Assembly (NCBI GenBank): GCA_020832545.1
Contig: JAFIEK010000008.1
Location: 1 to 64,000, forward strand
Length of the DNA: 64,000 nt
Reading direction: 5' to 3'
Source: Pararhodobacter sp.
GTDB lineage: Bacteria; Pseudomonadota; Alphaproteobacteria; Rhodobacterales; Rhodobacteraceae
Part shown: piece after piece, positions 17,763 through 26,729 of the stretch
Layout: every line of letters begins with the position of its first letter
Numbering within the stretch: position 1 is the first letter of the stretch
The notes under the pieces: generated by a model
Seen by the model: the letters and a program-made list of their open reading frames with translations, nothing else
The model's database searches: none
Told to the model about the DNA's origin: nothing
Made by a program: the position numbers and the translations under genes

Positions 17763-18284
17763 TCAGGGTGTGTCCGGTGCCGGACCCGTTTCATTGATCA
17801 ACAGCGGATTGTTCGGCAAGGCCCCTATCAGATACGCCAGCGACTGCTTCAGCCGTTGACGCTCAACAGGGGGAAGCAGGGCCATGATCCGTGCCTCATG
17901 TCCGCGCGCCTCGATAACCAGCGCATCCGCCAGCGCGCGACCCGCAGGGGCCAGATACACCCTGACCCGCCGCCGGTCGCGGGTATCGCCCCGCCGCTCG
18001 ACAAGCTTGCGCTCTTCCATCCGCTCGATAACGCGGGTCATGGCCGATTGTTCCATCAATGCAAGCGCGGCAAGGCGGGTGATCATCTGTCCATCCTTGT
18101 CATGCAGGGAGGCCAGAGCGCGCCATTCCGGCACTCTGAGCCCGTGATCACGGATGATATGATGGAAGCCCGCGCTGGCCGAAGCGCTGGCCGCAGCCAG
18201 CAGAAACAGCAGGTAATCTTCCAGAAACCGTTGGTCACAGCCATCCTCGGATGGGGTTTCAGAGGCGATCGGCATGTGCGGCAT
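17763..18284 (-). CDS. MarR family transcriptional regulator
   Basis: 173 aa winged-helix regulator: VPEWRALASLHDKDG, then LALMEQSAMTRVIERMEERKLVERR and the wing DTRDRRRVRVYLAPAG are typical MarR. It diverges from the reductase-oxygenase-ligase operon, and the 159-bp spacer has a palindrome, so it likely controls that operon and itself in response to an aromatic or CoA-linked ligand, as HcaR/BadR-type MarR proteins do. The ligand is inferred. Confidence 0.93.
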   Translation of the reverse strand: MPHMPIASETPSEDGCDQRFLEDYLLFLLAAASASASAGFHHIIRDHGLRVPEWRALASLHDKDGQMITRLAALALMEQSAMTRVIERMEERKLVERRGDTRDRRRVRVYLAPAGRALADALVIEARGHEARIMALLPPVERQRLKQSLAYLIGALPNNPLLINETGPAPDTP

Positions 18285-18398
18285 CAGAGTTTTCCCACGA
18301 ATTGCCCAAACTTACGGCAGGCTGGTGGCCCGGCGCAATCGCAAACCCATATAATATGATTTTTCATCTTTTCCGACTCAAAATGCTTGACGCAAGTT

Positions 18399-18414
18399 GC
18401 ATGATATTTCATGC
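18399..18414. promoter_or_regulatory. Palindrome GCATGA-TATT-TCATGC, candidate MarR operator
   Basis: A perfect 6-bp inverted repeat with a 4-nt spacer lies about 30 bp upstream of the reductase start. It is flanked by ATGCTTGA (18383-18390) and ATGCTTCA (18411-18418), a near direct repeat. A TATAAT hexamer occurs at 18350-18355. The size and symmetry suit a MarR dimer. Confidence 0.5.
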
Positions 18415-18443
18415 TTCAATAATCCAGCCGGGGAATCGTTACC

Positions 18444-19400
18444 TTGCCAGAACTGACACTCAGCCTTTTGTCTGTCCGCGATGTTGCCGAAAGGGTGCGG
18501 GAGTTCACGCTTGCCGCACCGGATGGCGCAAAATTGCCGGGCTTTGCCGCCGGGGCACATGTCGAAGTCCGGCTGCCCGATGGCGAGACACGCCCCTACT
18601 CGCTGGTTGATCTGGACGCGACCGCCGCCGGGCCGGATCGTTATGTTCTGGGTGTGCTGCTGGAACGCGACAGCCGGGGCGGCTCGCGCCACATGCATGC
18701 GCTGCAGCCGGGCGACACACTGACACTCAGCGCGCCAAAGAACAGCTTTGCCCTTGCCGAGGGCGCGGCCCCCGCGCTGCTGATCGCGGGCGGTATCGGC
18801 ATTACGCCGATCGTCTCTATGGCTACGGCGCTCAAGGCAGAAGGGCGACCTTACCGGATGGTGTATGCCGGGCGCCACGCCGGGGCGATGGCCTTTGCCG
18901 ATGTGCTGCGTGATCACCACGGCGCTGCCCTGACGCTGCATCACGACGATGTGGCGGGCGGCCCGCTGCCGCTCGCACCCATCATCCAATCCGCTGCGCC
19001 TGAAACGCACATCTACGTCTGTGGCCCGCGCGCCATGATTGAGGCTGCGCGCGAGGCCGCGACTGCCGCTGGATTCACCCCCGAACAGGTGCATTTCGAA
19101 CTGTTTGAACAGGCCGCGCTCCAGACCGGCGACCAGCCGTTCGAGGTTGAAATCGCCTCGACCGGGCAGGTTTTCACCGTTCCCGCCGACAAGACCATCA
19201 TCGAGGCGCTGGAGGATGAGGGGATCGACCTGATCTATGACTGCCAGCGCGGCGATTGTGGCATCTGCCAGACCGGCCTGTTGGAAGGCGAGGCCGATCA
19301 CCGCGATGTCGTGCTGACCGATGCCGAGCGCGCCGCCAATACCCTGATCCATATTTGCGTCAGCCGTGCGCGCTCTGCCCGGTTGAAACTGGACCTTTGA
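18444..19400 (+). CDS. PDR/VanB-type oxidoreductase (FMN, NAD, 2Fe-2S), electron donor of the ring oxygenase
   Basis: 318 aa. Domain order is that of phthalate dioxygenase reductase: flavin-binding barrel (ETRPYSLVD near residue 50), NAD domain (LIAGGIGITPIVSM near 112, YVCGPRAMIEAA near 190), and a C-terminal plant-type ferredoxin (DCQRGDCGICQTG, with the last Cys in IHICVSRAR). It feeds electrons from NAD(P)H to the Rieske oxygenase encoded next. The start is TTG, which begins the protein at the expected PELTLSLLS; a GGGGAA lies about 10 nt before it. Confidence 0.93.
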   Translation: MPELTLSLLSVRDVAERVREFTLAAPDGAKLPGFAAGAHVEVRLPDGETRPYSLVDLDATAAGPDRYVLGVLLERDSRGGSRHMHALQPGDTLTLSAPKNSFALAEGAAPALLIAGGIGITPIVSMATALKAEGRPYRMVYAGRHAGAMAFADVLRDHHGAALTLHHDDVAGGPLPLAPIIQSAAPETHIYVCGPRAMIEAAREAATAAGFTPEQVHFELFEQAALQTGDQPFEVEIASTGQVFTVPADKTIIEALEDEGIDLIYDCQRGDCGICQTGLLEGEADHRDVVLTDAERAANTLIHICVSRARSARLKLDL

Positions 19401-19414
19401 GGGAGGAAATGAAC

Positions 19415-20761
19415 ATGCAGACCCCCGAAAACCGCCAAGCGATGGCCGCCATGGTGCAACCGCAACAGGTGCATCGCGACCTCTACATCAGCCCCCGGCT
19501 GTTCCAGCTGGAGGTCAAGCATCTGTTTTCCAACGCATGGGTCTATATCGGCCACGACAGCCAGACACCGAAGAAGGGTGACTACTACACCACCCAGATC
19601 GGTGATCAGCCGCTGATCATGGTGCGCCATAGCGATGATCAGATCCACGTTCTGTACAACCGCTGCCCGCATAAAGGCACCAAGATCGCAATTGACCGCA
19701 CTGGCAATACCGGCAAATTCTTCCGCTGCCCCTATCACGCCTGGAGCTTCAAGACCGACGGTTGCCTGTTGGCGATCCCGCTGAAGAAGGGCTACGAGGG
19801 CACCGGGCTGGACCAGACCGAAGCCGCCAAGGGCATGACGCCGGTGGGCGCGGTGGAAAACTATCGCGGCTTCATCTTTGCCCGCCTCGCGCCCGAGGGG
19901 ATCTCGTTTGCGGATTACTTCGGCGATGCGCTGTCGTCGCTCGACAACATGGTGGACCGCTCGCCTGCCGGTCGACTGGAAGTGGTCGGCGCGCCGCTGC
20001 GATATATGCACAAATGCAACTGGAAGATGCTGGTCGAGAACCAGACCGACACCTGCCACCCGATGGTCGCGCATGAATCCTCGGCCGGGACGGCGGTGAA
20101 GATCTGGGAGAGCATGGACAAGCCCGAGGGCACCCCCACGCCTGCCGCGATGGAGATCATCGCGCCCTTCATGTCGCCCTATGAATTCTTTGAGAACATG
20201 GGCATCCGCACCTGGCCCAACGGCCACGGCCATACCGGTGTGCACCATTCGATCCATTCCGACTATTCCGCCATTCCGGGTTATTTTGAGCAGATGGTCG
20301 AAGCCTATGGCGAAGAGCGCGCGCAGCAGATTCTGGGCGAGAACCGGCACAACACGGTCTATTTCCCGAACATCATGATCAAGGGGCCGATCCAGCAGCT
20401 GCGCAACTTCATCCCGCTCGCGCATGACCGCACGCTGGTGGAAAGCTGGATCTTCCGGCTGGTCGATGCGCCCGATGAACTGGTGGCGCGCACGGCGATG
20501 TATAACCGGATGATCAATGCGCCCACTTCGATGGTCGGGCACGATGATCTGGAAATGTACGAGCGCGCGCAGGAGGGGCTTGCGGCGCAGGGATCAGACT
20601 GGGTGAATGTGCAGCGCCTCTATGAGGAGAGCGAGAATTTCGACGAGGAGGCTGTGCTCAACGGCACCACGGAACGCCAGATGCGCAACCAGTTCCATGC
20701 CTGGCTGAAGTTCATGACCATGACCATGCCGGACGCCGAACCACAGGAGGCCGCAGAATGA
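19415..20761 (+). CDS. Rieske non-haem iron aromatic-ring-hydroxylating oxygenase, alpha subunit
   Basis: About 448 aa. Rieske cluster ligands C84, H86, C105 and H108 are visible (CPHKG and CPYHAW), and the mononuclear iron facial triad region is ENQTDTCHPMVAH (H215, H220, with bridging D212). An upstream ATG at 19409 is only 2 nt from the GGAGG site, so I prefer the ATG at 19415 (8 nt spacing). With the beta subunit it should form a dioxygenase acting on an aromatic ring. Substrate unknown; the CoA ligase downstream suggests an aromatic acid. Confidence 0.93.
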   Translation: MQTPENRQAMAAMVQPQQVHRDLYISPRLFQLEVKHLFSNAWVYIGHDSQTPKKGDYYTTQIGDQPLIMVRHSDDQIHVLYNRCPHKGTKIAIDRTGNTGKFFRCPYHAWSFKTDGCLLAIPLKKGYEGTGLDQTEAAKGMTPVGAVENYRGFIFARLAPEGISFADYFGDALSSLDNMVDRSPAGRLEVVGAPLRYMHKCNWKMLVENQTDTCHPMVAHESSAGTAVKIWESMDKPEGTPTPAAMEIIAPFMSPYEFFENMGIRTWPNGHGHTGVHHSIHSDYSAIPGYFEQMVEAYGEERAQQILGENRHNTVYFPNIMIKGPIQQLRNFIPLAHDRTLVESWIFRLVDAPDELVARTAMYNRMINAPTSMVGHDDLEMYERAQEGLAAQGSDWVNVQRLYEESENFDEEAVLNGTTERQMRNQFHAWLKFMTMTMPDAEPQEAAE

Positions 20762-21264
20762 CCGATACCCTGACCGCCACCCGCGCCGATGTCACGCGAG
20801 AGCAGTTGATCGATTTCGTTTATGCCGAAGCGCGGATGCTTGATGAGGGCCGGTTTGATGAATGGCTGACGCTCTGGGCGCCAGAAGGCATCTACTGGAT
20901 GCCGCTGGACTGGAACCAGCAGGACGCCATCCACGAGACATCGCTGCTCCATGAAGATCAGTTCATGCTGCGGCTGCGCGTTGAGCGTTTGAATGGCGCA
21001 CGCACCTTCAGCCAGAAGCCGAAAAGCCGTTGTCTGCATGTGCTCAATCGCCCCGATGTCGACCTGATCGACAACGAGGCCGGGCGCTACACGGTTGTCA
21101 CCCGCATGACCTATGTTGAGACCCGTCTGGATGAGCAGTTCCTTCTGGCGGTCACCGCCACGCATGATCTGGCTTGGCAGGAGGGCGCGTTGAAGATCCG
21201 CCAGAAGCGTGTCGATATCCTGAACTGTGACGCCGCTTTCGGCAACATTCAGCTTCTGCCGTGA
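20758..21264 (+). CDS. Aromatic-ring-hydroxylating dioxygenase beta subunit
   Basis: 168 aa, NTF2-like fold of the small oxygenase subunit: LIDFVYAEARMLDEGRFDEWLTLW and the end segment IRQKRVDILNCDAAFGNIQLL are typical of BenB/HcaF-type proteins. It is structural and has no metal ligands. ATGA overlap with the alpha gene and overlap with the ligase gene show translational coupling. Confidence 0.93.
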   Translation: MTDTLTATRADVTREQLIDFVYAEARMLDEGRFDEWLTLWAPEGIYWMPLDWNQQDAIHETSLLHEDQFMLRLRVERLNGARTFSQKPKSRCLHVLNRPDVDLIDNEAGRYTVVTRMTYVETRLDEQFLLAVTATHDLAWQEGALKIRQKRVDILNCDAAFGNIQLLP

Positions 21265-22862
21265 TGCTCATGCAGGGCACAACCGTCTTTGAGGCGTTCA
21301 CCGAAACCGCCCGGCTTTGGCCTGCGCGGCCCTTTCTGAACGTCCTGCCAGAGACGGCTACGGTTTACGCGATCGAGCCGGGTGAAATAGCCTATGGCGA
21401 TGCGCTGACTGAGGTAGAGCGACTGCGCAATGCGCTATCAACCGCCGGTCTGACTCGTGGCCACCGCGTCATGCTGCTGCTGGAAAACCGGCCAGCGTTC
21501 TTTCTCTGGTGGCTGGCCGTAAACGCACTTGGGGCCTCGGTCGTGCCGGTAAACCCGGATCTGCGCGCGGCTGAGCTGGAGTATATGGCAGGCCATGTCA
21601 CCCCCGCGCTGGCCGTCGCCATTCCCGCGCGCGCAGCCGATCTGCAAACGGCAGCGCTGGCGGCGGGCATCACCATGCCGGTGATATCCCCCGATGCGCC
21701 CCTGCCCGCCATCACCACCGCCCCGGTTTTCGACGGCGACGAGGCGGCGGTGCTTTATACCTCGGGCTCCACCGGGCGGCCTAAGGGCTGCGTATTGGGC
21801 AATGATTATTTTCTGGGCGCAGGCCGCTGGTATGCCGCCGAGGGCGGGCTTTGCGCCCTGCAAGACGGCGACCGGATGATCACGCCGCTGCCGATCTTTC
21901 ACATGAATGCCATGGCCTATTCCTTCATGGCCATGATCGCGGTTGGCGGCTGCCTGACCGCGCTGGACCGTTTTCACCCGCGCAGCTGGTGGCAATCAGT
22001 CCGCGACAGTGGTGCCACCTGCCTGCACTATCTGGGCGTCATGCCCTCGATGCTGATGGGGCTGCCCGCCAGCCCGGATGACCGCGCGCACAAGGTCCGT
22101 TTCGGCTTTGGCGCGGGGATCGACCCCAAGCTGCACGCGGGTTTTGAAGAGCGCTTCGGCATCCCGCTGGTCGAGGCCTGGGCGATGACCGAAACCGGCG
22201 CAGGCGCGGTGATCGCCGCCAGCCAGATGCCGCGCCGGGTGGGCGAAAGCTGTCTGGGCAAGCCGGGACCAGAGATGGAATTGCGCATTGTTGGCGATGA
22301 CGGCGCTCCGGTGGCAGCGGGCCAGCCGGGTGAGTTGCTGGTGCGCGCCGCCGGGCCAGACCCGCGCGCGGGGTTCTTTCGAAACTATCACCGCGATGAA
22401 GAAGCCACCACCGAGGCCTGGGAGGGCGGCTGGTTCCATACCGGCGACATCGTCCGGCAAGAGCCATCTGGCGAAGTGTTCTTCGTCGATCGCAAGAAAA
22501 ACGTCATCCGCCGCTCGGGCGAGAATATTGCGGCGGTCGAGGTGGAATCGGTGCTGATGCGTCACCCCGCCGTGCGCGCCGCCGCCGTTACCGCCGTGCC
22601 CGATACTATGCGCGGCGACGAGGTCTTCGCCTGCATCGTCACCGATAATCCCACACCCGCACTTGCACGCGGCATCGCCGAATGGGCACTGGGCCAGATG
22701 GCCTATTACAAAGTGCCCGGCCATATCGCCTTTGTCGATTCGCTGCCTCTGACCGCCACCAACAAACTGCAACGCGCCGAGCTGAAGGCGCTGGCCGCGC
22801 GTCTGCTGGCTGATCCTTCGACCGTGGACACAACCGCCCTCAAACGCCGACAGGTTGCCTGA
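21264..22862 (+). CDS. Acyl-CoA synthetase/AMP-dependent ligase
   Basis: About 532 aa ANL-superfamily enzyme: P-loop-like LYTSGSTGRPKGC, AWAMTETGAG, GWFHTGDIV and the C-terminal hinge DRKKNVIRRSGENIA with PLTATNKLQR. It activates a carboxylic acid to its CoA thioester through an acyl-adenylate. A GTG one codon earlier is an alternative start; both overlap the beta-subunit stop. Within this operon the substrate may be the aromatic acid or a side-chain acid produced by the pathway (inference). Confidence 0.92.
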   Translation: MLMQGTTVFEAFTETARLWPARPFLNVLPETATVYAIEPGEIAYGDALTEVERLRNALSTAGLTRGHRVMLLLENRPAFFLWWLAVNALGASVVPVNPDLRAAELEYMAGHVTPALAVAIPARAADLQTAALAAGITMPVISPDAPLPAITTAPVFDGDEAAVLYTSGSTGRPKGCVLGNDYFLGAGRWYAAEGGLCALQDGDRMITPLPIFHMNAMAYSFMAMIAVGGCLTALDRFHPRSWWQSVRDSGATCLHYLGVMPSMLMGLPASPDDRAHKVRFGFGAGIDPKLHAGFEERFGIPLVEAWAMTETGAGAVIAASQMPRRVGESCLGKPGPEMELRIVGDDGAPVAAGQPGELLVRAAGPDPRAGFFRNYHRDEEATTEAWEGGWFHTGDIVRQEPSGEVFFVDRKKNVIRRSGENIAAVEVESVLMRHPAVRAAAVTAVPDTMRGDEVFACIVTDNPTPALARGIAEWALGQMAYYKVPGHIAFVDSLPLTATNKLQRAELKALAARLLADPSTVDTTALKRRQVA

Positions 22863-23596
22863 TGAACACCGAGAACGACTACACCGCCGTCATCACCGGG
22901 GGAAACAAGGGCATCGGCGCTGATCTGGCGCAAGCCTTGCTCGCGCGTGGCTGGCGCGTGGTTTCCATCGCGCGCCACAAGGGCGAAGTCAGCCACCCGG
23001 CCCTGGAGCATGTCGAGGCCGATCTGATGGACCCTACCGCCGTTTCCCGCGCGGCCACCGAGATTGCCGCGCGCCACAAAGTCACGCATTTCATCCATAA
23101 CGCGGGCGTTATCCTGCCCAACCTGATTGAGGATGCGACACCCGAAGACATCACCGCCCTTGCGCAGTTGCATCTGGGTTCGGCACTCACGCTGGTGCAG
23201 GCCTTTCTGCCCGCTATGAAGGCGCGCGGCTTCGGGCGCATCCTGTTCAATGCCTCTCGCGCAGCGCTGGGGGCAAAAACACGCACCGCCTATTCGGCCT
23301 CCAAGGCCGGGATGATCGGCATGGCACGCACCTGGGCGCTGGAACTGGCCGAGCATGGGATCACGGTGAACGTCGTCGCTCCCGGCCCCATCCTGACTGA
23401 CAACTTCTGGGGCATCGTCCCAAAAGGCAGCGAACAGGAGGCTGATCTGGCAAATCGGCTGCCGGTTGGCCGGTTGGGAACGCCCGCCGATGTCACCCGC
23501 GCTTTCGTTTTCTTCGCCGAGCCTGAAAACAGCTTCATTACCGGGCAGACACTGTATGTCTGTGGCGGTGCCAGCATCGGCGGCGTGCCTATCTGA
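22862..23596 (+). CDS. SDR family oxidoreductase
   Basis: 244 aa classical short-chain dehydrogenase with TGGNKGIGA, HNAG, the catalytic Ser in LFNASRAAL and YSASK, and a typical C-terminus (GQTLYVCGGASIGG). By position after a ring dioxygenase it may act as a cis-dihydrodiol dehydrogenase that restores the aromatic ring, like BenD; inferred. ATGA-type overlap with the ligase gene. Confidence 0.92.
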   Translation: MNTENDYTAVITGGNKGIGADLAQALLARGWRVVSIARHKGEVSHPALEHVEADLMDPTAVSRAATEIAARHKVTHFIHNAGVILPNLIEDATPEDITALAQLHLGSALTLVQAFLPAMKARGFGRILFNASRAALGAKTRTAYSASKAGMIGMARTWALELAEHGITVNVVAPGPILTDNFWGIVPKGSEQEADLANRLPVGRLGTPADVTRAFVFFAEPENSFITGQTLYVCGGASIGGVPI

Positions 23597-23658
23597 CACG
23601 AAAGCATTTTGCGAACGGGTATTTCGAGCTTAAACATTCCTCAGACGAACCACCGAAT

Positions 23659-23675
23659 CCGGTTCATGAAACCGG
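23659..23675. promoter_or_regulatory. Inverted repeat CCGGTT-N5-AACCGG before the second TRAP operon
   Basis: A perfect 6-bp inverted repeat between the SDR gene and the TRAP binding-protein gene. It could be a weak terminator of the catabolic genes (no T tract follows), a processing site or an operator for the transport genes. Confidence 0.35.
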
Positions 23676-23704
23676 AACACTGACAACAAACAGGGAGATC
23701 AGCG

Positions 23705-24736
23705 ATGATCATACACAAAAGCCTTCACAGCCTGACCGCCGGGTGCGCGCTTCTTGCCTTCGCCGGTGCGGCACAGGCTGAAACCGTGCTTACCTTCAAC
23801 TGGTGGATACCGCCCACCCATCTTCAGCGCACCGAGGTGATGAACCCTTGGGCCGAGGCCGTGGCAGAGGCCACGGGCGGCGAAGTCCGCATTGAGTTCA
23901 CCACCACCTCGTTGGCCCCGCCGCCGCGCCAGCCGGAGCTGGTGGCCGATGGCGTGGTCGATCTGGTGCTGGGCGTTCATGGCTATACGCCGGACCGTTT
24001 TGTCAATGCGGGCGTGATGGAACTGCCCTTCATGGCCACCACTGGCGAGCATGCCTCGATTGCCTACTGGCGCGCTTATGAGGAATTCTTCGCGGCTACC
24101 GGCGAGCATGAAGGCGTGCGCGTTCTGGCGCATTTCGTCCACAGCCCCGGCACCGTGATGGCGCGTGAGCGGGTTCTGGAATCGATCGAGGATTTCAGCG
24201 GCCTTCTGACCCGTGGTGGCGGCGGCACTCAGGACCGGGTGCTTGAGGCGCTGGGGGCTGCTGTTGTCTCGTCACCCGCACCGACCACCTATGAGCTTCT
24301 GGCCAATGGCGTCGTCGATGCCACGCTGATGACGCCCGATGGCTATACCTCGTTCAATCTGGCTGATCATGTGCAGACCCAGCTTCTGATCCCGGGCGGG
24401 CTGTTCAACTCCAGCTTCTTCGTTCTGATGAACGAAGACGCCTATGCCCGCATCCCCGAAGAACACCGCGAGGCCTTTGATGCGCTGACCGGCGAGTATC
24501 TGTCGGCGCTGGGTGGGCGCGGCTTTGACACCGTGTCGAATGCCGCCCTTCAGCAGATGATTGACGACGGGCGCACCGTGAACACCGCCGATGAGGCACT
24601 GGTCGCGGCCATTCAGGAACGTGTCGCGTTTCTTGAAGAGGAGTGGATCGAACGCGCAAGCGCCGAGCGCGGGTTGGACGGGCGTGAAGTGATCGACTTC
24701 CTGCGCGCGCAGATGGCCGACCTGGCTGACGAATGA
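23705..24736 (+). CDS. TRAP transporter substrate-binding protein (second system)
   Basis: 343 aa. A Sec signal peptide (LTAGCALLAFAGAAQAE) precedes a DctP-like domain (FNWWIPPTHLQRTEVMNPWAEAV, LVLGVHGYTPDRF, GVVDATLMTP near residue 203). A GGGAG site precedes the ATG. It starts a TRAP operon placed right behind the aromatic-acid genes on the same strand, so the likely ligand is the substrate of that pathway. It differs from the first system in signal type and sequence. Confidence 0.93.
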   Translation: MIIHKSLHSLTAGCALLAFAGAAQAETVLTFNWWIPPTHLQRTEVMNPWAEAVAEATGGEVRIEFTTTSLAPPPRQPELVADGVVDLVLGVHGYTPDRFVNAGVMELPFMATTGEHASIAYWRAYEEFFAATGEHEGVRVLAHFVHSPGTVMARERVLESIEDFSGLLTRGGGGTQDRVLEALGAAVVSSPAPTTYELLANGVVDATLMTPDGYTSFNLADHVQTQLLIPGGLFNSSFFVLMNEDAYARIPEEHREAFDALTGEYLSALGGRGFDTVSNAALQQMIDDGRTVNTADEALVAAIQERVAFLEEEWIERASAERGLDGREVIDFLRAQMADLADE

Positions 24737-25329
24737 CGCAAGACGATACCAAAACCCCCGGCGCATTGCCGGGGGTACTTGCCGCAGCCGACCCTGAATC
24801 GGATGATTTTGGCGGCCCGGCCGGGCTGATCGACGAGGCGCGGTGGATGGTCTGGCTGGAGCGGGCGGTGGGTATCCTGCCTGCCGCAATCTTGCTGGCG
24901 ATGATGGCGCTGACCTTTGTCAATGTCTTCATGCGATACCTGTTCCGGCAACCGATTTCGGGCGCGTTTGAGCTGATGTCCTACATGCTGGGGCTGATGG
25001 TGTTTCTGTCGCTGGTGCTGGTTGCCGCGCGCTCAGAGCATGTGCGCATCAGCGTGTTGGACGGCCTTTTGCCAGACTGGTTTCGAAGGGCACGGGCGGT
25101 GCTGGTCAACCTGATCCTGGCTGCGGCCTCTTTCGGGCTGGGCTGGCGGATGTGGCTTTACGGTGTGCGGCTAGAAAGCTGGGGCGAAAAGACACAGATG
25201 TACGGGCTGCCCACCGGCCTTCTGGCCAAGATCATGGCGCTGTGCACACTGATCTGTGCCGTGCTTTTCATATTGCTGGCCCTCAAGGTGATGTTGAGGC
25301 GCGACGCGCTCAACCAGGTGGAAAACTGA
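24733..25329 (+). CDS. TRAP transporter small permease (second system)
   Basis: 198 aa, four membrane segments after an N-terminal cytoplasmic extension of about 35 acidic residues. The core pattern (MALTFVNVFMRYLFRQPISGAFELMSYMLG) is typical DctQ. Overlaps both neighbours by ATGA junctions. Confidence 0.93.
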   Translation: MTQDDTKTPGALPGVLAAADPESDDFGGPAGLIDEARWMVWLERAVGILPAAILLAMMALTFVNVFMRYLFRQPISGAFELMSYMLGLMVFLSLVLVAARSEHVRISVLDGLLPDWFRRARAVLVNLILAAASFGLGWRMWLYGVRLESWGEKTQMYGLPTGLLAKIMALCTLICAVLFILLALKVMLRRDALNQVEN

Positions 25330-26618
25330 TGACGTCAGGTGCGTTGGCCCTTCTGGCCCTACTGGTTGTGTTGCTGGCTGGTCTGCCCATTGCCTTTGCG
25401 CTGGGCCTGTTTGGCTATTTCGGCATCTGGTCACTGCGCAACATGGGCGCGGCCAATACCGTGACCGTGAACCAGATCTTCGATCTGGCGCAGACCCATA
25501 CCTTTACAGTGCTGCCCTTGTTCATCCTGATGGGCAACTTGATCGCCCGGGCGCGCATCAGCCATGACCTTTACGCGGCCTCGAACGCGTTTCTGGGCCA
25601 TTACCGGGGTGGGCTGGCAATGGCGACCATCGCGGCCTGCGGCGGGTTCTCGGCAGTGTCGGGTTCCAGCATGGCGACCGCCTCGACCATGTCGCGTGTG
25701 GCCATGCCGCCGATGCGCAGGCATGGCTATTCCGATGCGCTGGCGGCCGGGTCGATCACGGCAGGTGGCACCCTTGGTATTCTGATCCCTCCCTCGGTGA
25801 TCTTGCTGATCTATGGCATCCTGACCTCCACCAACATCGGCAAGTTGTTCATCGCCGGTATTGTGCCCGGTGTTCTGGCGATTATCGGCTATATGGCCGC
25901 CATTGCCGTGATGACCCGGCTGGACCCAAAGGCAGGACCCGCCGGGCCGAGGGTGGCATGGCCCGAGCGGTTGCAGCTTTTGCGTGCCGTCTGGCCGATT
26001 GTTGCGCTGTTCGTGCTGGTTCTGGGCGGGATTTATTTGGGGGTCTTCACCCCGACTGAAGCCGCCGGGATCGGCGCGGCCGGGGCGCTGGCCTTCGTGC
26101 TGATGCGCCGCCGCCTGACCTGGGGGTCGCTGCTGGATATCCTGGCCGAGTCTGCGCGCACATCGGCGATGATGATCGCACTTTTGTTCGGCGCGACGCT
26201 GTTCAACAACTATCTGGATATGCTGGGCTTTGCCCGCGCGCTGGCTGACTGGATGGACGCCATGCAGATGACGCCGATGACCGCGCTTCTGGCAATGATG
26301 GCGGTCTATCTGGTGCTGGGGCTGTTTCTGGAAAGCCTGTCGATGATGCTGCTCACCATTCCGATCTTCTTCCCCATTGTACAGATTCTGGGGATAGATC
26401 CGGTCTGGTTCGGAATTCTGGTGGTGGTCGCCATCGAGATCAGCCTGATCACGCCGCCCGTGGGGCTGAATGTGTTTATCCTGAAGATCATGGTCAAGAA
26501 CATCACCCTGATGACAATCTTTCGCGGCATCGTGCCGTTCTTCATTGCCGATCTGGTGCGGCTGGCGCTTTTACTGGCGTTTCCCGCGCTGGTCTTGTTC
26601 CTGCCAGAGATGATGTAA
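25329..26618 (+). CDS. TRAP transporter large permease (second system)
   Basis: About 429 aa DctM channel subunit: GLPIAFALGLFGYFGIW at the start, AACGGFSAVSGSSMATASTM near residue 100, GTLGILIPPSVILLIYG near 145 and ITPPVGLNVFILK near the end. The ATG overlaps the small permease stop. Last gene of the unit. Confidence 0.95.
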   Translation: MTSGALALLALLVVLLAGLPIAFALGLFGYFGIWSLRNMGAANTVTVNQIFDLAQTHTFTVLPLFILMGNLIARARISHDLYAASNAFLGHYRGGLAMATIAACGGFSAVSGSSMATASTMSRVAMPPMRRHGYSDALAAGSITAGGTLGILIPPSVILLIYGILTSTNIGKLFIAGIVPGVLAIIGYMAAIAVMTRLDPKAGPAGPRVAWPERLQLLRAVWPIVALFVLVLGGIYLGVFTPTEAAGIGAAGALAFVLMRRRLTWGSLLDILAESARTSAMMIALLFGATLFNNYLDMLGFARALADWMDAMQMTPMTALLAMMAVYLVLGLFLESLSMMLLTIPIFFPIVQILGIDPVWFGILVVVAIEISLITPPVGLNVFILKIMVKNITLMTIFRGIVPFFIADLVRLALLLAFPALVLFLPEMM

Positions 26619-26729
26619 CAGGCAAGAATGTCAGCGCACTGGCAGGCGCTGGCGGCTGGTGTCAAAGGTGACGTGCCCCACCTTGACGCCAAGAACCTGC
26701 GGGCGCGGTCTCGTATTGACGAAGAGGCT

